DNA from: Caldisericota bacterium
GTDB lineage: Bacteria; Caldisericota; JANLFM01
Direction of reading: 5' to 3'
Assembly: GCA_024655865.1 (NCBI GenBank)
Contig: JANLFM010000003.1
Span: 56,236 to 120,235 of the forward strand
DNA length: 64,000 nt
Both the position numbers and the translations under genes were made by a program. Positions within the stretch are counted from its first letter, which is position 1; each line of letters opens with the position of its first letter. Of the stretch, positions 42,823 through 51,881 are shown piece after piece. The notes under the pieces are model-generated. The model was not told the origin of the DNA and did not search any database. It saw only the letters and a list, made by a program, of their open reading frames with translations.

Positions 42823-44043
42823 TTATTCATAACGCAGGGCTTCAATGGGTTCAAGACGGGCTGCCTTCTGGGCTGGATAAAAGCCGAAAAAGACCCCCAC
42901 TGCCACGGAGAAAAGGAACCCTAAAAGCACAGAGTCTGCAGTAATGACCGCGGTAGTATTCCCCCACGAGTTGATCAGAAAAGACCCTCCAAAGCCCAGA
43001 ATAATCCCCAGTATTCCTCCGAAAGTTGAGAGGATCACAGCTTCCAGCAGAAATTGAATAATAATGTCCCTTTGCAGGGCACCAATCGCTTTGCGTAACC
43101 CAATCTCCCTCGTCCTTTCTGTCACCGACACCAACATAATGTTCATAATTCCAATTCCTCCTACAAGAAGGGAAATGCTGGCGATTCCAGCAAGGAGAGT
43201 GGTGAAGGATGCCGCCACTGAGCTCATGGTCTCAAGCAAGTCCTGCTGGTTCAGAATCGAGAAGTCATCGCTCTTCCCTTCAGCAATATTATGCCTGATA
43301 CGCAGAATCTGAGTGATTTTACTCGAAACATCGGTCATCTGCTCAACCGAGTTCACCTCCACGTTGATTTGCCCCAGGGTGCTTCTTCCGAAGAGGATTT
43401 TCTGGGCCGTAGTGATGGGGACAATAATCTGGTCATCCTGATTGGAAAAGCCGGTTCCTCCTTTAGAGGCCATCACCCCGATCACCCGGAATACGGCCTT
43501 GGTCTGGTTGACCACAAGCTGTACCGTTTGCCCTACCGGGTTCCCTTCCGGGAAAAGGGTTTGAGCTACCGTGGCCCCCAGGACAGCCACCTTGTCCCAT
43601 TGGTCCACCTCCGGCTGAGCAAAGAAAATCCCCTGGCTCAACTTGATGTTCATCAAGGCCTGATATTCAGGAGTAGTGCCCACAACAGAAGTGTTGGTGT
43701 TGTTGGAACTGACAACAGCCTGGACTCTACCAGAAAGGGTGGGAGCCACTGACTTCACGCCCTCGATGGAGCGGATAGCCTCCAGATCCTCCATGGTCAG
43801 GCTCTGGGCCTGGGAGGAGAGGGCCACACCTCCAGCACGCACGTTACCCGGCTGAATCATCAAAAGGTTGGTTCCCAGGGAGGAAATTCTTCCGGTAACT
43901 GCGGCCTGAGTACCTGCTCCCACCGAGAGCATCATTATCACCGCCGCAACCCCTATGATCACTCCCAGCATGGTGAGAAAGGAGCGACTTTTGTTGTGAG
44001 TAAGAGCGCGGAGGGCCATTTTCAGAATTCTTCCAAATTTCAT
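42823..44043 (-). CDS. MacB-type ABC transporter permease
   Basis: This 406-residue protein has the MacB/FtsX architecture: one N-terminal helix ([16 protein letters not shown]), a large extracytoplasmic domain (about 45-270) and three C-terminal helices including [28 protein letters not shown]. Proteins of this type couple ATP hydrolysis to export or to periplasmic conformational work, not classical transmembrane passage. The start overlaps the ATPase stop by 4 bp. Together with the adaptor it forms a MacAB-like exporter. Confidence 0.88.
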   Translation of the reverse strand: MKFGRILKMALRALTHNKSRSFLTMLGVIIGVAAVIMMLSVGAGTQAAVTGRISSLGTNLLMIQPGNVRAGGVALSSQAQSLTMEDLEAIRSIEGVKSVAPTLSGRVQAVVSSNNTNTSVVGTTPEYQALMNIKLSQGIFFAQPEVDQWDKVAVLGATVAQTLFPEGNPVGQTVQLVVNQTKAVFRVIGVMASKGGTGFSNQDDQIIVPITTAQKILFGRSTLGQINVEVNSVEQMTDVSSKITQILRIRHNIAEGKSDDFSILNQQDLLETMSSVAASFTTLLAGIASISLLVGGIGIMNIMLVSVTERTREIGLRKAIGALQRDIIIQFLLEAVILSTFGGILGIILGFGGSFLINSWGNTTAVITADSVLLGFLFSVAVGVFFGFYPAQKAARLEPIEALRYE

Positions 44044-44780
44044 GCCGTGACCTCCTCTTTGGGCATCTTCTCCAGGATTTGGTGCGCCAGCAGCCGAGCA
44101 GGCACGGGTTCATCCGAGACGATCAACCCATCCCGCAGGCGAATGATCCTTTTGGCGTGGTGCCCGATGTCCTGTTCGTGGGTGACCAGGACTATGGTTC
44201 GGCCTTCCTCGTTCAAGGATTGAAAAATCTCCATTACCTCCTCGGAGGACCTAGTGTCCAGGTTCCCCGTGGGCTCGTCGGCCAGGATGAGAAGCGGGTC
44301 GTTAATCAGGGCCCTGGCGATCGCTACCTTCTGCTGCTGTCCGATGGATAACTCATTAGGCCGGTGATTGAGCCTATTTCCCAGCCCCACCTTTTCTAAA
44401 GCTTCTATGGCCTTCTTGTGAGGGTTTCTGACTCCGTTATACACGAGGGGGAGCTCCACGTTTTCCAGGGCGGACATCCGAGGAAGCAAATTGAAGTTTT
44501 GAAAGACAAAACCAATCTCGTGACTGCGCAATCGTGCCAGCTGATTGTCGTTAAGCTTGCCCGTATCGACCCCTTTTAAGAGGTAACGCCCGCTCGTGGG
44601 GATATCGAGACATCCCAGAATGTGCATCAGGGTCGACTTTCCGGAACCAGAAGGTCCCATGATGGCCACGAACTCACCTGCCTCAATGGTAAAGGAAACG
44701 CCGCGCAACGCTTTTACTATTGAGCTCCGCCCTAACTGATAATTCTTCGTGAGGGCCTGGGCCTCGATCACGGCGCTCAT
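44040..44780 (-). CDS. MacB/LolD-type ABC transporter ATP-binding protein
   Basis: This 246-residue ATPase has Walker [10 protein letters not shown], signature [15 protein letters not shown] (Ile in place of the usual Gly), Walker [12 protein letters not shown] and the H-loop VTHE. An upstream in-frame start exists at 44813, but AAGGAGG is well spaced for the ATG at 44780. It lies 1 bp after the adaptor gene and overlaps the permease by 4 bp. It drives the partner permease. Confidence 0.9.
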   Translation of the reverse strand: MSAVIEAQALTKNYQLGRSSIVKALRGVSFTIEAGEFVAIMGPSGSGKSTLMHILGCLDIPTSGRYLLKGVDTGKLNDNQLARLRSHEIGFVFQNFNLLPRMSALENVELPLVYNGVRNPHKKAIEALEKVGLGNRLNHRPNELSIGQQQKVAIARALINDPLLILADEPTGNLDTRSSEEVMEIFQSLNEEGRTIVLVTHEQDIGHHAKRIIRLRDGLIVSDEPVPARLLAHQILEKMPKEEVTA

Positions 44781-44781
44781 C

Positions 44782-46404
44782 TTATGGCGACCTCCTTCCT
44801 GCGCCGGGCTCAAAGGGTATTCCTTCCAGACCTCCAGGACCCACAGGGAATTGCCTGTTCTGGCTGGAAGAACTCTGCACCGTTCCTCCTTCGAAACTCA
44901 TAGCAATCTGGTCACCTTGCTGGAGGCCGTTCTTGATTTCTGCCATAGTGTCGTTGAGGATTCCCACTTCCACTTGCTTGACCACAAAAGCACTCCCGTC
45001 CCAGACTTTCACGAGATAGCGATTCCCAATGCTCGAGAGGGCAGTGCGAGGGATTATCAAAGCATTCTGGGCCTGTGCCACTACTACCTTCACCTGAACC
45101 GTCATTCCGGGCTTCAGGGTTTTTGCGGCTTCTTCATTTAGAGAAAAGTGAGCAGTATAGCTGACAACTCCCTGGGTTTCAGTAGCCACTGGATCTATGG
45201 AGGACAGTGTGGCATTGAAAGTCTGACCAGGGTAGGCATCAGCAGTAACCCTGGCTTCCATGCCCGGTTTAATCTCCCCGATGTTTACCTCGGGAACATT
45301 GGAAGTGACTTCCAGGGCGCTGGCATTCGTCAAGACCAGAAGAGTGGTGTTTGCCCCCACGCTGTCTCCCACCTTGACGTTTATGGCGCTAACTGTTCCC
45401 GCACTGGGAGCTACAACGGAAGAGGCCGCCTTTTGAACCAGCAACTGGTTTAATTTGGTTTGCGCCTGCTCCACTTGTATTTGCTGAAGGCGGAGGTCTA
45501 CGGTGGAGGTAGAGGACATCTTTTGTTCATACTGGAGCTGAGCAAGTTTCAAGGAGTATTCGGCACTGGTGAGCTGATTCTGGGCATTTTTTAAGGAGTT
45601 CTGATTGGACATCTCCGTCTGTTTGAGGGAAAGCTGGGCCTTGCTCAGAGCGTTCTGCGCGCTTGAAACCTGTTTCTGGGCAGAAGCGATCTGCTGATCG
45701 TTGGTCAATTTCTGGCTTTCCAGTTTCTCCTTTGCCGCATCCAGGGCTTCCTGAGCAGCCTCCTTCTCCGCTTCTGTTGTGGCATTGTCCAGCTGCTTCT
45801 GGGCCTTGTCCACTTCTTTCTGCGCTGTAGTTAGAGCTCGTTCAGCGTTCTCCTTCACGAGTTCCAGGTTAGCCTGGGCATCTTCCAAATCTGATTGTGC
45901 TTGAGCCACGGAATCTTTGGCCAGTTTTTCTGAAATGGAACAGGTTTCAGTCACCTGTTCCAGGTTAGCCTGAGCGGCCTCGAGTTCCATTTTGGCCTTT
46001 TCCAGGGAAATCTCCAGGTTTTCACGGTCGTAGTCAGAAAGAGGTTCTTGAAGCTGCTTGAGCCTCAGCTGAGCTGATTCCAGACTCCACTGGGCGTCCT
46101 GGATCTGGGAATCCAGATCGCTTGTATCCAATTTGAGAAGCTCCTGCCCCTCTTTCACTTCATCCCCAACGGAAACGTTGATCGAAGCCACTTTACCGGA
46201 TACCCCAGGGGTGACATTGATCTGAGTTTTTAAAGCTACGTTTCCCGAGAGGGAGAGTTCCTTAGAAATGGAACCCTGCTGTACTTTGTAAAGGGGGGAT
46301 TGGCCTTGAGTGCTGGCCGATTTGGGCCTGAATATCCAGTAGGCACCCCCTCCAAGAAGAGCAAGGATAATTACGACCAGAAGAATTTTTTGCCAGGTTT
46401 TCAA
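44782..46404 (-). CDS. MacA-type efflux periplasmic adaptor protein
   Basis: This 540-residue membrane-fusion protein has an N-terminal signal anchor (7-25), a split biotinyl-lipoyl domain ([22 protein letters not shown] and [20 protein letters not shown]), an unusually long coiled-coil hairpin (about 90-305, with [15 protein letters not shown]-type heptads) and beta-barrel/membrane-proximal domains. Translation starts at TTG (46402-46404) behind AGGAGG. It heads the four-gene unit adaptor-ATPase-permease-propeller. A Gln/Gly/Pro-rich C-terminus is present. Confidence 0.87.
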   Translation of the reverse strand: MKTWQKILLVVIILALLGGGAYWIFRPKSASTQGQSPLYKVQQGSISKELSLSGNVALKTQINVTPGVSGKVASINVSVGDEVKEGQELLKLDTSDLDSQIQDAQWSLESAQLRLKQLQEPLSDYDRENLEISLEKAKMELEAAQANLEQVTETCSISEKLAKDSVAQAQSDLEDAQANLELVKENAERALTTAQKEVDKAQKQLDNATTEAEKEAAQEALDAAKEKLESQKLTNDQQIASAQKQVSSAQNALSKAQLSLKQTEMSNQNSLKNAQNQLTSAEYSLKLAQLQYEQKMSSTSTVDLRLQQIQVEQAQTKLNQLLVQKAASSVVAPSAGTVSAINVKVGDSVGANTTLLVLTNASALEVTSNVPEVNIGEIKPGMEARVTADAYPGQTFNATLSSIDPVATETQGVVSYTAHFSLNEEAAKTLKPGMTVQVKVVVAQAQNALIIPRTALSSIGNRYLVKVWDGSAFVVKQVEVGILNDTMAEIKNGLQQGDQIAMSFEGGTVQSSSSQNRQFPVGPGGLEGIPFEPGAGRRSP

Positions 46405-46643
46405 AATTATTTCCTCCTTTCCTTTTAAAATCTGCAGGCTTAAGACCCCAGTTTTGCCCGCCTTTCAGAAATCACAATTAGGGCACTAACTTTTCCGGCC
46501 TGCTCATAGTATGAGGAGGAATTTTATAAATTTTGGTTTAAAAGTTATGAAGAATTTGTAAAGATTAACAAGAAATGGAGCTTAAAGGGCGTCCTTATTT
46601 TTTTCCTTTAGGTGTATGGTAGTTTGAGAAAGTCTTATTTAAA

Positions 46644-47066
46644 TTAATCTTTGCCGTCGTTGGGGCAAAAATAAACTTCCCGGCGGAGAGCTTCTTCGAT
46701 CGCTTTCCGATCTTCCTCCGGTAACCTCTGAGCGTATTCCTGGAACAATCTCTCTAAGTATTTCACCCGAAGCAGAGCTCCCTGAGCCATAGCTTTTTCG
46801 CCAGAGACCTGCTTTTCCAGAATGCCCACAGCTTGTTCTAATTCATAGAGGCGATAGGTTAAAGTGGAATTCAAACCCGCTTGCTGGTGCAGCTCTGATC
46901 TGGAAATCATCAACTGGTCTTTTAAATGCTTTATTTCCTTTACCAGCCCCTCCATCTTTGAAATAAGACCGTCCCAGCCCTCTTTATCCCAGGAAAACCC
47001 GGGGAAGAGCTCCTCTAAACGAGCTTGAACTGTGGATAAATCTAAATTTTTCTCTTTTTTCCTCAT
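46644..47066 (-). CDS. Coiled-coil protein of unknown function under a fluoride riboswitch
   Basis: This 140-residue soluble protein has no recognised domain. It has a charged N-terminus, a tryptophan motif (FSWDKEGWDGLI, about 24-35), a long coiled coil (about 38-90: MEGLVKEIKHLKDQLMI, LYELEQAVGILEKQV), and a short tail with FCPNDGKD. There is no signal or membrane segment, so it is not itself a fluoride channel or transporter. The ATG lies ten bases after AGGAGG, which is part of the riboswitch terminator stem. No other gene is between it and the adaptor gene downstream (239 bp). Possible roles are regulation or protection during fluoride stress. Confidence 0.75.
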   Translation of the reverse strand: MRKKEKNLDLSTVQARLEELFPGFSWDKEGWDGLISKMEGLVKEIKHLKDQLMISRSELHQQAGLNSTLTYRLYELEQAVGILEKQVSGEKAMAQGALLRVKYLERLFQEYAQRLPEEDRKAIEEALRREVYFCPNDGKD

Positions 47067-47136
47067 AAATAAAAAACCTCCTACAAGAATTTGTAGGAGT
47101 TATCAGCCCAGAGGGCGTCAGGCGAACTCCATCGCC
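47067..47136 (-). ncRNA. Fluoride riboswitch (crcB motif) with terminator expression platform
   Basis: The RNA reads GGCGAUGGAGUUCGCC, then a short spacer, a GCCC/GGGC hairpin and GGGCUGAUAACUCCUAC, the crcB/fluoride aptamer consensus. GGCGA pairs with UCGCC (P1); the loop GGAGU pairs with ACUCC (pseudoknot). The 3' strand ACUCCUAC also pairs with GUAGGAG (47078-47084) and is followed by TTTTTTATTT, forming a terminator that also hides AGGAGG. Fluoride should favour the pseudoknot and switch the gene on. The predicted transcription start coincides with the first aptamer base. Confidence 0.95.
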
Positions 47137-47142
47137 AGGAAA

Positions 47143-47171
47143 ATTATCTAACTTTATAAGGAGTTTATCAA
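47143..47171 (-). promoter_or_regulatory. Promoter of the fluoride riboswitch gene
   Basis: TTGATA (47166-47171), 17-bp spacer, GATAAT (47143-47148). Transcription is predicted to begin about 7 bases downstream, at the first G of the aptamer (47136). Confidence 0.8.
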
Positions 47172-47321
47172 TTACTTGTTATTGTTGCCTAAAGGCAAGG
47201 CCATTTTCTGGGGTGAATCGGAGAACCACGAAAAAATGCCAGGCTTTCTTTAGAAAAAGCGGAAGGAAGCGGAGGAGCCATTTCAACCCAAAAAGTTTCA
47301 CCTTAAAGTTCTCAACTAAAA

Positions 47322-47351
47322 ATAAAAAAATTTAGAGGACCTCGAAAGTCC
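47322..47351 (-). terminator. Weak terminator after the dhaM operon
   Basis: On the minus strand GGAC/GTCC encloses a short loop (47337-47351), followed by TCTAAATTTTTTT. The stem is only four to five base pairs, but the T-tract is strong. Confidence 0.4.
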
Positions 47352-47465
47352 ATCAAAAGTACAATCTAATCAAACTTTCTCTCACTGGAAAAAAGTTCCT
47401 TCTCTGAACCATGCTTGCTGGGTGTATTTTGCCTGTATGAATCTTTTTAAGGGCTGAATCAGGAC

Positions 47466-50024
47466 TTAGGGCTTTATGGGTCTTTCAAAATGCGCGATTG
47501 CAAGACCTGACCCCAGGAAATCATCCATCATTTTCTCTACTTCCCTGGCGTTCCTGGCCTTCAGAACCTCCAGGGCCAGAGAGTGACATTCGCTGAAACT
47601 GAGTTTCCTGATCAAGGCCTTAGCGGGAGGAATAGACTTAGGGTTCATGCTAAACTCATCAAGCCCGAGCCCTAAAAGTATGGGAATCGCCTCCCTCTGG
47701 CCCGCAAGTTCGCCACAAAGGCCGGCCCATTTGCCCTCAGCGTGTGCCGCTTCAATTACCTGGCGAATCAGTCGGAAAATAGAAGGGTCAAGCGGCTGAG
47801 CGAGATAATTTACCAGTTCATTTCCCCGATCAGCAGCCAGGGTGTACTGCGTGAGGTCATTGGAACCGATGCTGAAGAAATCGACCTCCTTGGCAAGGAC
47901 ATCCGCCAGAATAGCTGAGGACGGAATTTCCACCATAATCCCCACTTCGACATCCTCAACGAATTGTGCCCCTGATCGGCTCAGAGCTTCCTTTGCTTTT
48001 AAGATCAATTCCTTGGCCTGAATTACCTCATCTACAGTGGCGATCATGGGAAGCATAATCTTGATATTATGGCCCACAGCAGCCCGGAGAATAGCCTTTA
48101 ACTGCGTAAGAAAAATCTCGGGCTCTTTCAGGCAAAGCCTGATGGCGCGCAAACCCAAAAAGGGATTCATCTCGGGCTCCATTTTCAAATAGGGTAGCTG
48201 CTTATCTCCTCCAATATCCAGGGTTCTTATGATCAAAGGCCGCTTTCCCATTATTTCCGCAATCTGGAAATAGGCCTGGAATTGCTCTTCTTCAGAGGGA
48301 GCAGTTTCCCTTTCCAGGTATAAGAACTCGGTGCGCAGAAGGCCAACACCCTCCGCTCCCATCTGAATAGCTTCCAGGGCTGATTCTACATTGCCGATGT
48401 TGGCCACCACTTCAACTCTTTTCCCATCCAGAGTAGTAGCGGGTAGACTGGCCTCTCTTAGCTCCCCTTTTCTTTTCTTCACTAAAGATTCCTCTAAGGA
48501 ACGATAGCGGAGGATCTGATCCTGGGAAGGATTGATTTCTAAAGTTCCCTGGGATCCGTTCAGTGCCACAAGTGTCCCATGCTCGATGTTCAAAACTGCA
48601 TTTCCCAGCCCTACAACTGCGGGAATTCCAAGCATTCGCGCGAGAATTGCGGAATGGGAAGTGGGGCCTCCCCTAGCGGTGGCGATGCCCTTAATTTTCC
48701 CCTTTTCCAGGGTAGCGGTCTCAGAGGGCGTCAGATCCAGGGCAATTAGAATGATGTCTTCTGCCGTTTCCAATGCAGGATGGGCTTCCCTTCCAGAAAG
48801 CAGGCCCAGAAGGCGCTCCTTCACATCCCTGATATCCACCGCCCGCTCCCGCATGAGGGGATCGTCCAGTTTGGCGAATTTCTCTTCCCAGGAGGCAAAA
48901 ACTGAGGAAACCGCCCCCTCTGCATTGATCCTTTCCTTAACGATCATATCCTCGATGGCCGATTTAATGAGGTTATCGTTCAGGACTTCCTTGTGGAATT
49001 CAAAAATAGCGCCGGTCTTTTCCCCTGCTTTCGCAGAGGTCGCTTGCTGGACGATGGCTAATTGAGCTTGAGCTTCTTCCAGGGCTTTCCGGAAACGTAG
49101 AGTTTCCGCATCGGGGTCCTCCACATGGGTCACCTCCACCCTGGTTTCGCCTGGACGGTAAATGTAGGCTGGGGCTACCGCGATTCCTTCGGAGGCGGGG
49201 ACCCCTTTGAGAATTGGCAAAGGTTTAGTCACTTCTTTTTCTTCCCGCTTTTCTTCTACCCGTGCTTCTCCCACCTGAGGGGCGGCCGCAGCCGTTTCCA
49301 TTTCGCCGAAGCCTGAAAGCACCAGTTTCTTCAATTCCTCGATAGCCTTTTCGGCATCCTCACCCTGAGCCGTGATCCTGATCACTTCCCCTTGGCGCGC
49401 GGTTCCCTGGCTGGCCACCTGCATCATGCTCTTGGCATCTACCGCAGGGCGGCCGGGGTGACTGATATTCTGTACTTTAATGCGGGAAGAGAACCGGGAT
49501 GCTGTTTGGACGAAAATTGCTGCCGGACGAGCGTGCAGACCAATCGGGTTGGGAACCACAAGCTCTACGCTAAAAGTAGGGCCTTCAATGGCCTCTTCCC
49601 CCTTTTCTGAAGGGGCTTGAGCCTCCTGGGGAATTTTGGGCAAGCTTAAGGCGTTTTCTGCGGCAGCCTGTACCTGATCTAAGTTATCACCTAGGGAGGC
49701 GGCAACAGCGGCAGCGATGGCGCCTTCTACGAGTGGGGCATTGGACAGGCGGATTCTGGACCTTTTCTCCGGGGGCAACATTTCCAGATAAACCTGGGTA
49801 GTCATTACGGCACTCCCCAGATCCATAAGCACCAACACTCCGTCCTCACTAAAAGCCAATTCGATCGCTTGCTCTATTTTGAGCATGCTCGTGCCAATGC
49901 CGCCATCATCCAACCCCCCGGCTGGTATAATGGGGAGGTCCTGCCTCTGGCTCATCTGCCTGGCTAAGGCGCAAACTCCTTTAGCGAGTTCCTCGCTATG
50001 AGCCACTACAACTATTCCAACCAT
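47466..50024 (-). CDS. dhaM: DhaM-HPr-Enzyme I fusion (PEP-dependent DHA kinase phosphotransfer protein)
   Basis: This 852-residue protein has three PTS modules: DhaM/EIIA-mannose type (1-125, His9 in VVVAHSEEL), HPr (about 150-240, His164 in GLHARPA) and a full-length Enzyme I (about 270-850, His457 in GGPTSHS, plus the C-terminal PEP domain GIMVEIPSSA, GSNDLTQY and GLCGELAG). It passes phosphate from PEP to the ADP held by DhaL. E. coli DhaM has only an EI fragment; the complete EI here may need no other PTS proteins. The start overlaps the DJ-1-like gene stop by 1 bp. Confidence 0.93.
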   Translation of the reverse strand: MVGIVVVAHSEELAKGVCALARQMSQRQDLPIIPAGGLDDGGIGTSMLKIEQAIELAFSEDGVLVLMDLGSAVMTTQVYLEMLPPEKRSRIRLSNAPLVEGAIAAAVAASLGDNLDQVQAAAENALSLPKIPQEAQAPSEKGEEAIEGPTFSVELVVPNPIGLHARPAAIFVQTASRFSSRIKVQNISHPGRPAVDAKSMMQVASQGTARQGEVIRITAQGEDAEKAIEELKKLVLSGFGEMETAAAAPQVGEARVEEKREEKEVTKPLPILKGVPASEGIAVAPAYIYRPGETRVEVTHVEDPDAETLRFRKALEEAQAQLAIVQQATSAKAGEKTGAIFEFHKEVLNDNLIKSAIEDMIVKERINAEGAVSSVFASWEEKFAKLDDPLMRERAVDIRDVKERLLGLLSGREAHPALETAEDIILIALDLTPSETATLEKGKIKGIATARGGPTSHSAILARMLGIPAVVGLGNAVLNIEHGTLVALNGSQGTLEINPSQDQILRYRSLEESLVKKRKGELREASLPATTLDGKRVEVVANIGNVESALEAIQMGAEGVGLLRTEFLYLERETAPSEEEQFQAYFQIAEIMGKRPLIIRTLDIGGDKQLPYLKMEPEMNPFLGLRAIRLCLKEPEIFLTQLKAILRAAVGHNIKIMLPMIATVDEVIQAKELILKAKEALSRSGAQFVEDVEVGIMVEIPSSAILADVLAKEVDFFSIGSNDLTQYTLAADRGNELVNYLAQPLDPSIFRLIRQVIEAAHAEGKWAGLCGELAGQREAIPILLGLGLDEFSMNPKSIPPAKALIRKLSFSECHSLALEVLKARNAREVEKMMDDFLGSGLAIAHFERPIKP

Positions 50025-50563
50025 CAGATCCTTTCTCTTACGGACCGAAGTGCTTCCATTAAAACTCGACAGTATTGGGGAATATCCTCAACCACCCTTC
50101 CCCAGACCACGTTTCCCTCGCGGAAAGCGGGTTCATTCACCCAAATGGCTCCGGCATTAATCAAGTCGTCCTTTATGCCAAGGGATCCTGTAGCTCGCAT
50201 CCCCTTTACGATACCCGCGGAGATGAGGACCAGGCCAGCATGGCAAATGCTGCCCACAATGCCACCCCTTTCATAAACCCCTCTTACTAACCTGAGCACA
50301 TCAGGATAGCGCCGAAGTTTATCGGGGGCCCATCCGCCGGTGATCAGGACAGCATGAAAATCTTCTGCATTGACCTTATCAGCACCAACCTGGACTGTCA
50401 CTTGCAGTCCCCCGGATTTGCTGGTGTAAGTATCTCCTGTTTTAATGCCCACTATCGTGACCTCGGCCTCTTCCTCTTTTAGCCTCATATAGGGAACCCA
50501 GAACTCCAGGTCTTCATATCCGGGGCCCACTAACATTGCCACTTTAATTCCCTTGAGATCCAT
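50024..50563 (-). CDS. DJ-1/PfpI family protein
   Basis: This 179-residue class I glutamine amidotransferase-like protein has the SICHAG nucleophile elbow (Cys near 107), ITGGWAPDKLR and the N-terminal LVGPGYEDLEFW motif with the conserved glutamate. Relatives act as proteases, glyoxalases or protein/nucleotide deglycases. Its position in a glycerol/DHA operon suggests detoxification of methylglyoxal or glycation damage from dihydroxyacetone phosphate, an inference from context. GAGAGGAAGG precedes the ATG. Confidence 0.87.
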   Translation of the reverse strand: MDLKGIKVAMLVGPGYEDLEFWVPYMRLKEEEAEVTIVGIKTGDTYTSKSGGLQVTVQVGADKVNAEDFHAVLITGGWAPDKLRRYPDVLRLVRGVYERGGIVGSICHAGLVLISAGIVKGMRATGSLGIKDDLINAGAIWVNEPAFREGNVVWGRVVEDIPQYCRVLMEALRSVRERI

Positions 50564-50589
50564 AGACCTTCCTCTCTTTAAAATAGGAT

Positions 50590-51192
50590 TTAAAAATTAG
50601 AACAATTAGGACAGTCCTTTACTTCCACCGCAGGGAATTCTGGCAAGTTACCCTCACCCTTATATCCCACCGAACCACAGCTGCAGGCGTACCAGCCCTC
50701 TTTCAGATCTTTGTAAGAAACACGGGGAGAATTTAAGTCTATCTGCTCAAAATCAGTTTTCCATCGGGCATTGGTGATCAAAAAATGGCACCCTGCTTCC
50801 TGCAACTTCTGGAAATAGAGCTTGAAATGTTTGCAGTGGCGCATCAATAATATGGCTACGGTAATCCTTGATGGGAAGGGATAATCTAGGGCATTGGCAC
50901 AAATAACGTGCAAATTTCTGGGGATGCGAAAGCCCAACTCGGTTAAACCCTGAGCAACCAGGTACGGATTTACCTCAATGGCGTATACCCTTTTCGCTTT
51001 AAGGGCCACCTTATGGGCAAAATGCAAATCCCCCGCCCCGATGTCCAGAACAACATCGGAGTCTCTAATTAACTCCAGCACTCTTTCTATTAAATTCTCA
51101 GAAGAAGGGTGAAAGTACGGTTCCCAGTCGGTAAGATCGTTCCTCCTTGCAAAATCACGGAAATCTTCGTCCTCACCAGGCCTATGGGGCAT
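50590..51192 (-). CDS. SAM-dependent methyltransferase-like protein with C-terminal zinc ribbon
   Basis: This 200-residue protein has a Rossmann motif VVLDIGAGDLHFA (about 47-59), the acidic YAIEVNPYL strand and an ICANALDYPF segment, which together suggest SAM binding. The C-terminal 40 residues contain YACSCGSVGYKG and KDCPNCSNF, four cysteines arranged like a rubredoxin-type zinc ribbon. The target is unknown. It is 26 bp upstream of the DJ-1-like gene and 11 bp after the small membrane protein, and has a weak ribosome site. Confidence 0.6.
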   Translation of the reverse strand: MPHRPGEDEDFRDFARRNDLTDWEPYFHPSSENLIERVLELIRDSDVVLDIGAGDLHFAHKVALKAKRVYAIEVNPYLVAQGLTELGFRIPRNLHVICANALDYPFPSRITVAILLMRHCKHFKLYFQKLQEAGCHFLITNARWKTDFEQIDLNSPRVSYKDLKEGWYACSCGSVGYKGEGNLPEFPAVEVKDCPNCSNF

Positions 51193-51203
51193 GACTTTAG
51201 AAA

Positions 51204-51473
51204 TTAATCCTCTTTGGATCTGTTCTTAAAAATAGCCCAATCCGAACGGTACATCAAGGCCAGCCAGAACCCTACCCAGGCAATACCAAAGAGGATCATG
51301 CTCACCCACTTCCCCACTGCGTAGAACATGAACTCGCTGAGAATCAAAGGGAAGAGGAAGATGAACAGCCACCCGCCAAGGGGGATCCTCTGCGCTAAAG
51401 GTTTCTTTTTGGGGGGCGGTTGCCCGCTTAAAATCCTGGAGTCTTTAAACTTCTTTCTGGAAGGTGTCATCAT
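51204..51473 (-). CDS. Small membrane protein in the glycerol operon
   Basis: This 89-residue protein has a basic N-terminus (1-28) and two hydrophobic helices (about 33-53 and 56-74: GGWLFIFLFPLILSEFMFYA, MILFGIAWVGFWLALMY). Its ATG overlaps the DUF1667 stop by 4 bp. No family is recognised; it could anchor the GlpA/GlpB-like dehydrogenase to the membrane in place of GlpC. Confidence 0.6.
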   Translation of the reverse strand: MMTPSRKKFKDSRILSGQPPPKKKPLAQRIPLGGWLFIFLFPLILSEFMFYAVGKWVSMILFGIAWVGFWLALMYRSDWAIFKNRSKED

Positions 51474-51871
51474 CCACTACCGGTTTCTGAAGTCTTTTGA
51501 CCTACTTGCGGCAAATCCCTGGCTGCAAGGACATCAACTCCTGTGCCCAAAAAGTCCTTCAGGATCGCCTGTCCAACCTTGACTGGAGCTTCCAGCTCAA
51601 CTCCCCGCAATTTTTTAATCAACTCAAATATGAGGGGCTTGGGAATGGGGGCGGAGGTGTAAACGGGAACCAGGGGGTGCAAGCCCCCTTTCACTTTAAC
51701 CGTGGTGGTAACCATCCTCCTGGGATCCCTGAGCTCGTTCTGGGCGTATTCTATTCCTTTACGGCATTGATTGCCCTCGACCTTAATTACCTTTTGATCC
51801 TCGTGGGTGACCACAAGGGAACATCCTACGGGGCAGGTAATGCAAATTATCTTAGTTTCCATTTCAGACAT
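51470..51871 (-). CDS. DUF1667 protein
   Basis: This 133-residue protein has CITCPVGCSLVV near the start and EGNQCRKGIEYAQNEL (cysteines about 11, 15 and 37), then the RMVTTTVKVKGG region. DUF1667 genes commonly accompany GlpA/GlpB-like FAD dehydrogenases and are thought to be an iron-sulfur electron-transfer or assembly component. Here the gene follows both. AAGGAG precedes the ATG. Its length is typical. Confidence 0.85.
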   Translation of the reverse strand: MSEMETKIICITCPVGCSLVVTHEDQKVIKVEGNQCRKGIEYAQNELRDPRRMVTTTVKVKGGLHPLVPVYTSAPIPKPLIFELIKKLRGVELEAPVKVGQAILKDFLGTGVDVLAARDLPQVGQKTSETGSG

Positions 51872-51881
51872 CTTGATCTCC

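Larger units (their letters stand above)
47137..47465. other. Intergenic region between dhaM and the riboswitch
   Basis: No gene is seen in these 329 bp. It holds the riboswitch promoter (47143-47171) and a possible terminator (47322-47351). The remaining sequence has only weak, AT-rich inverted repeats. Confidence 0.6.
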
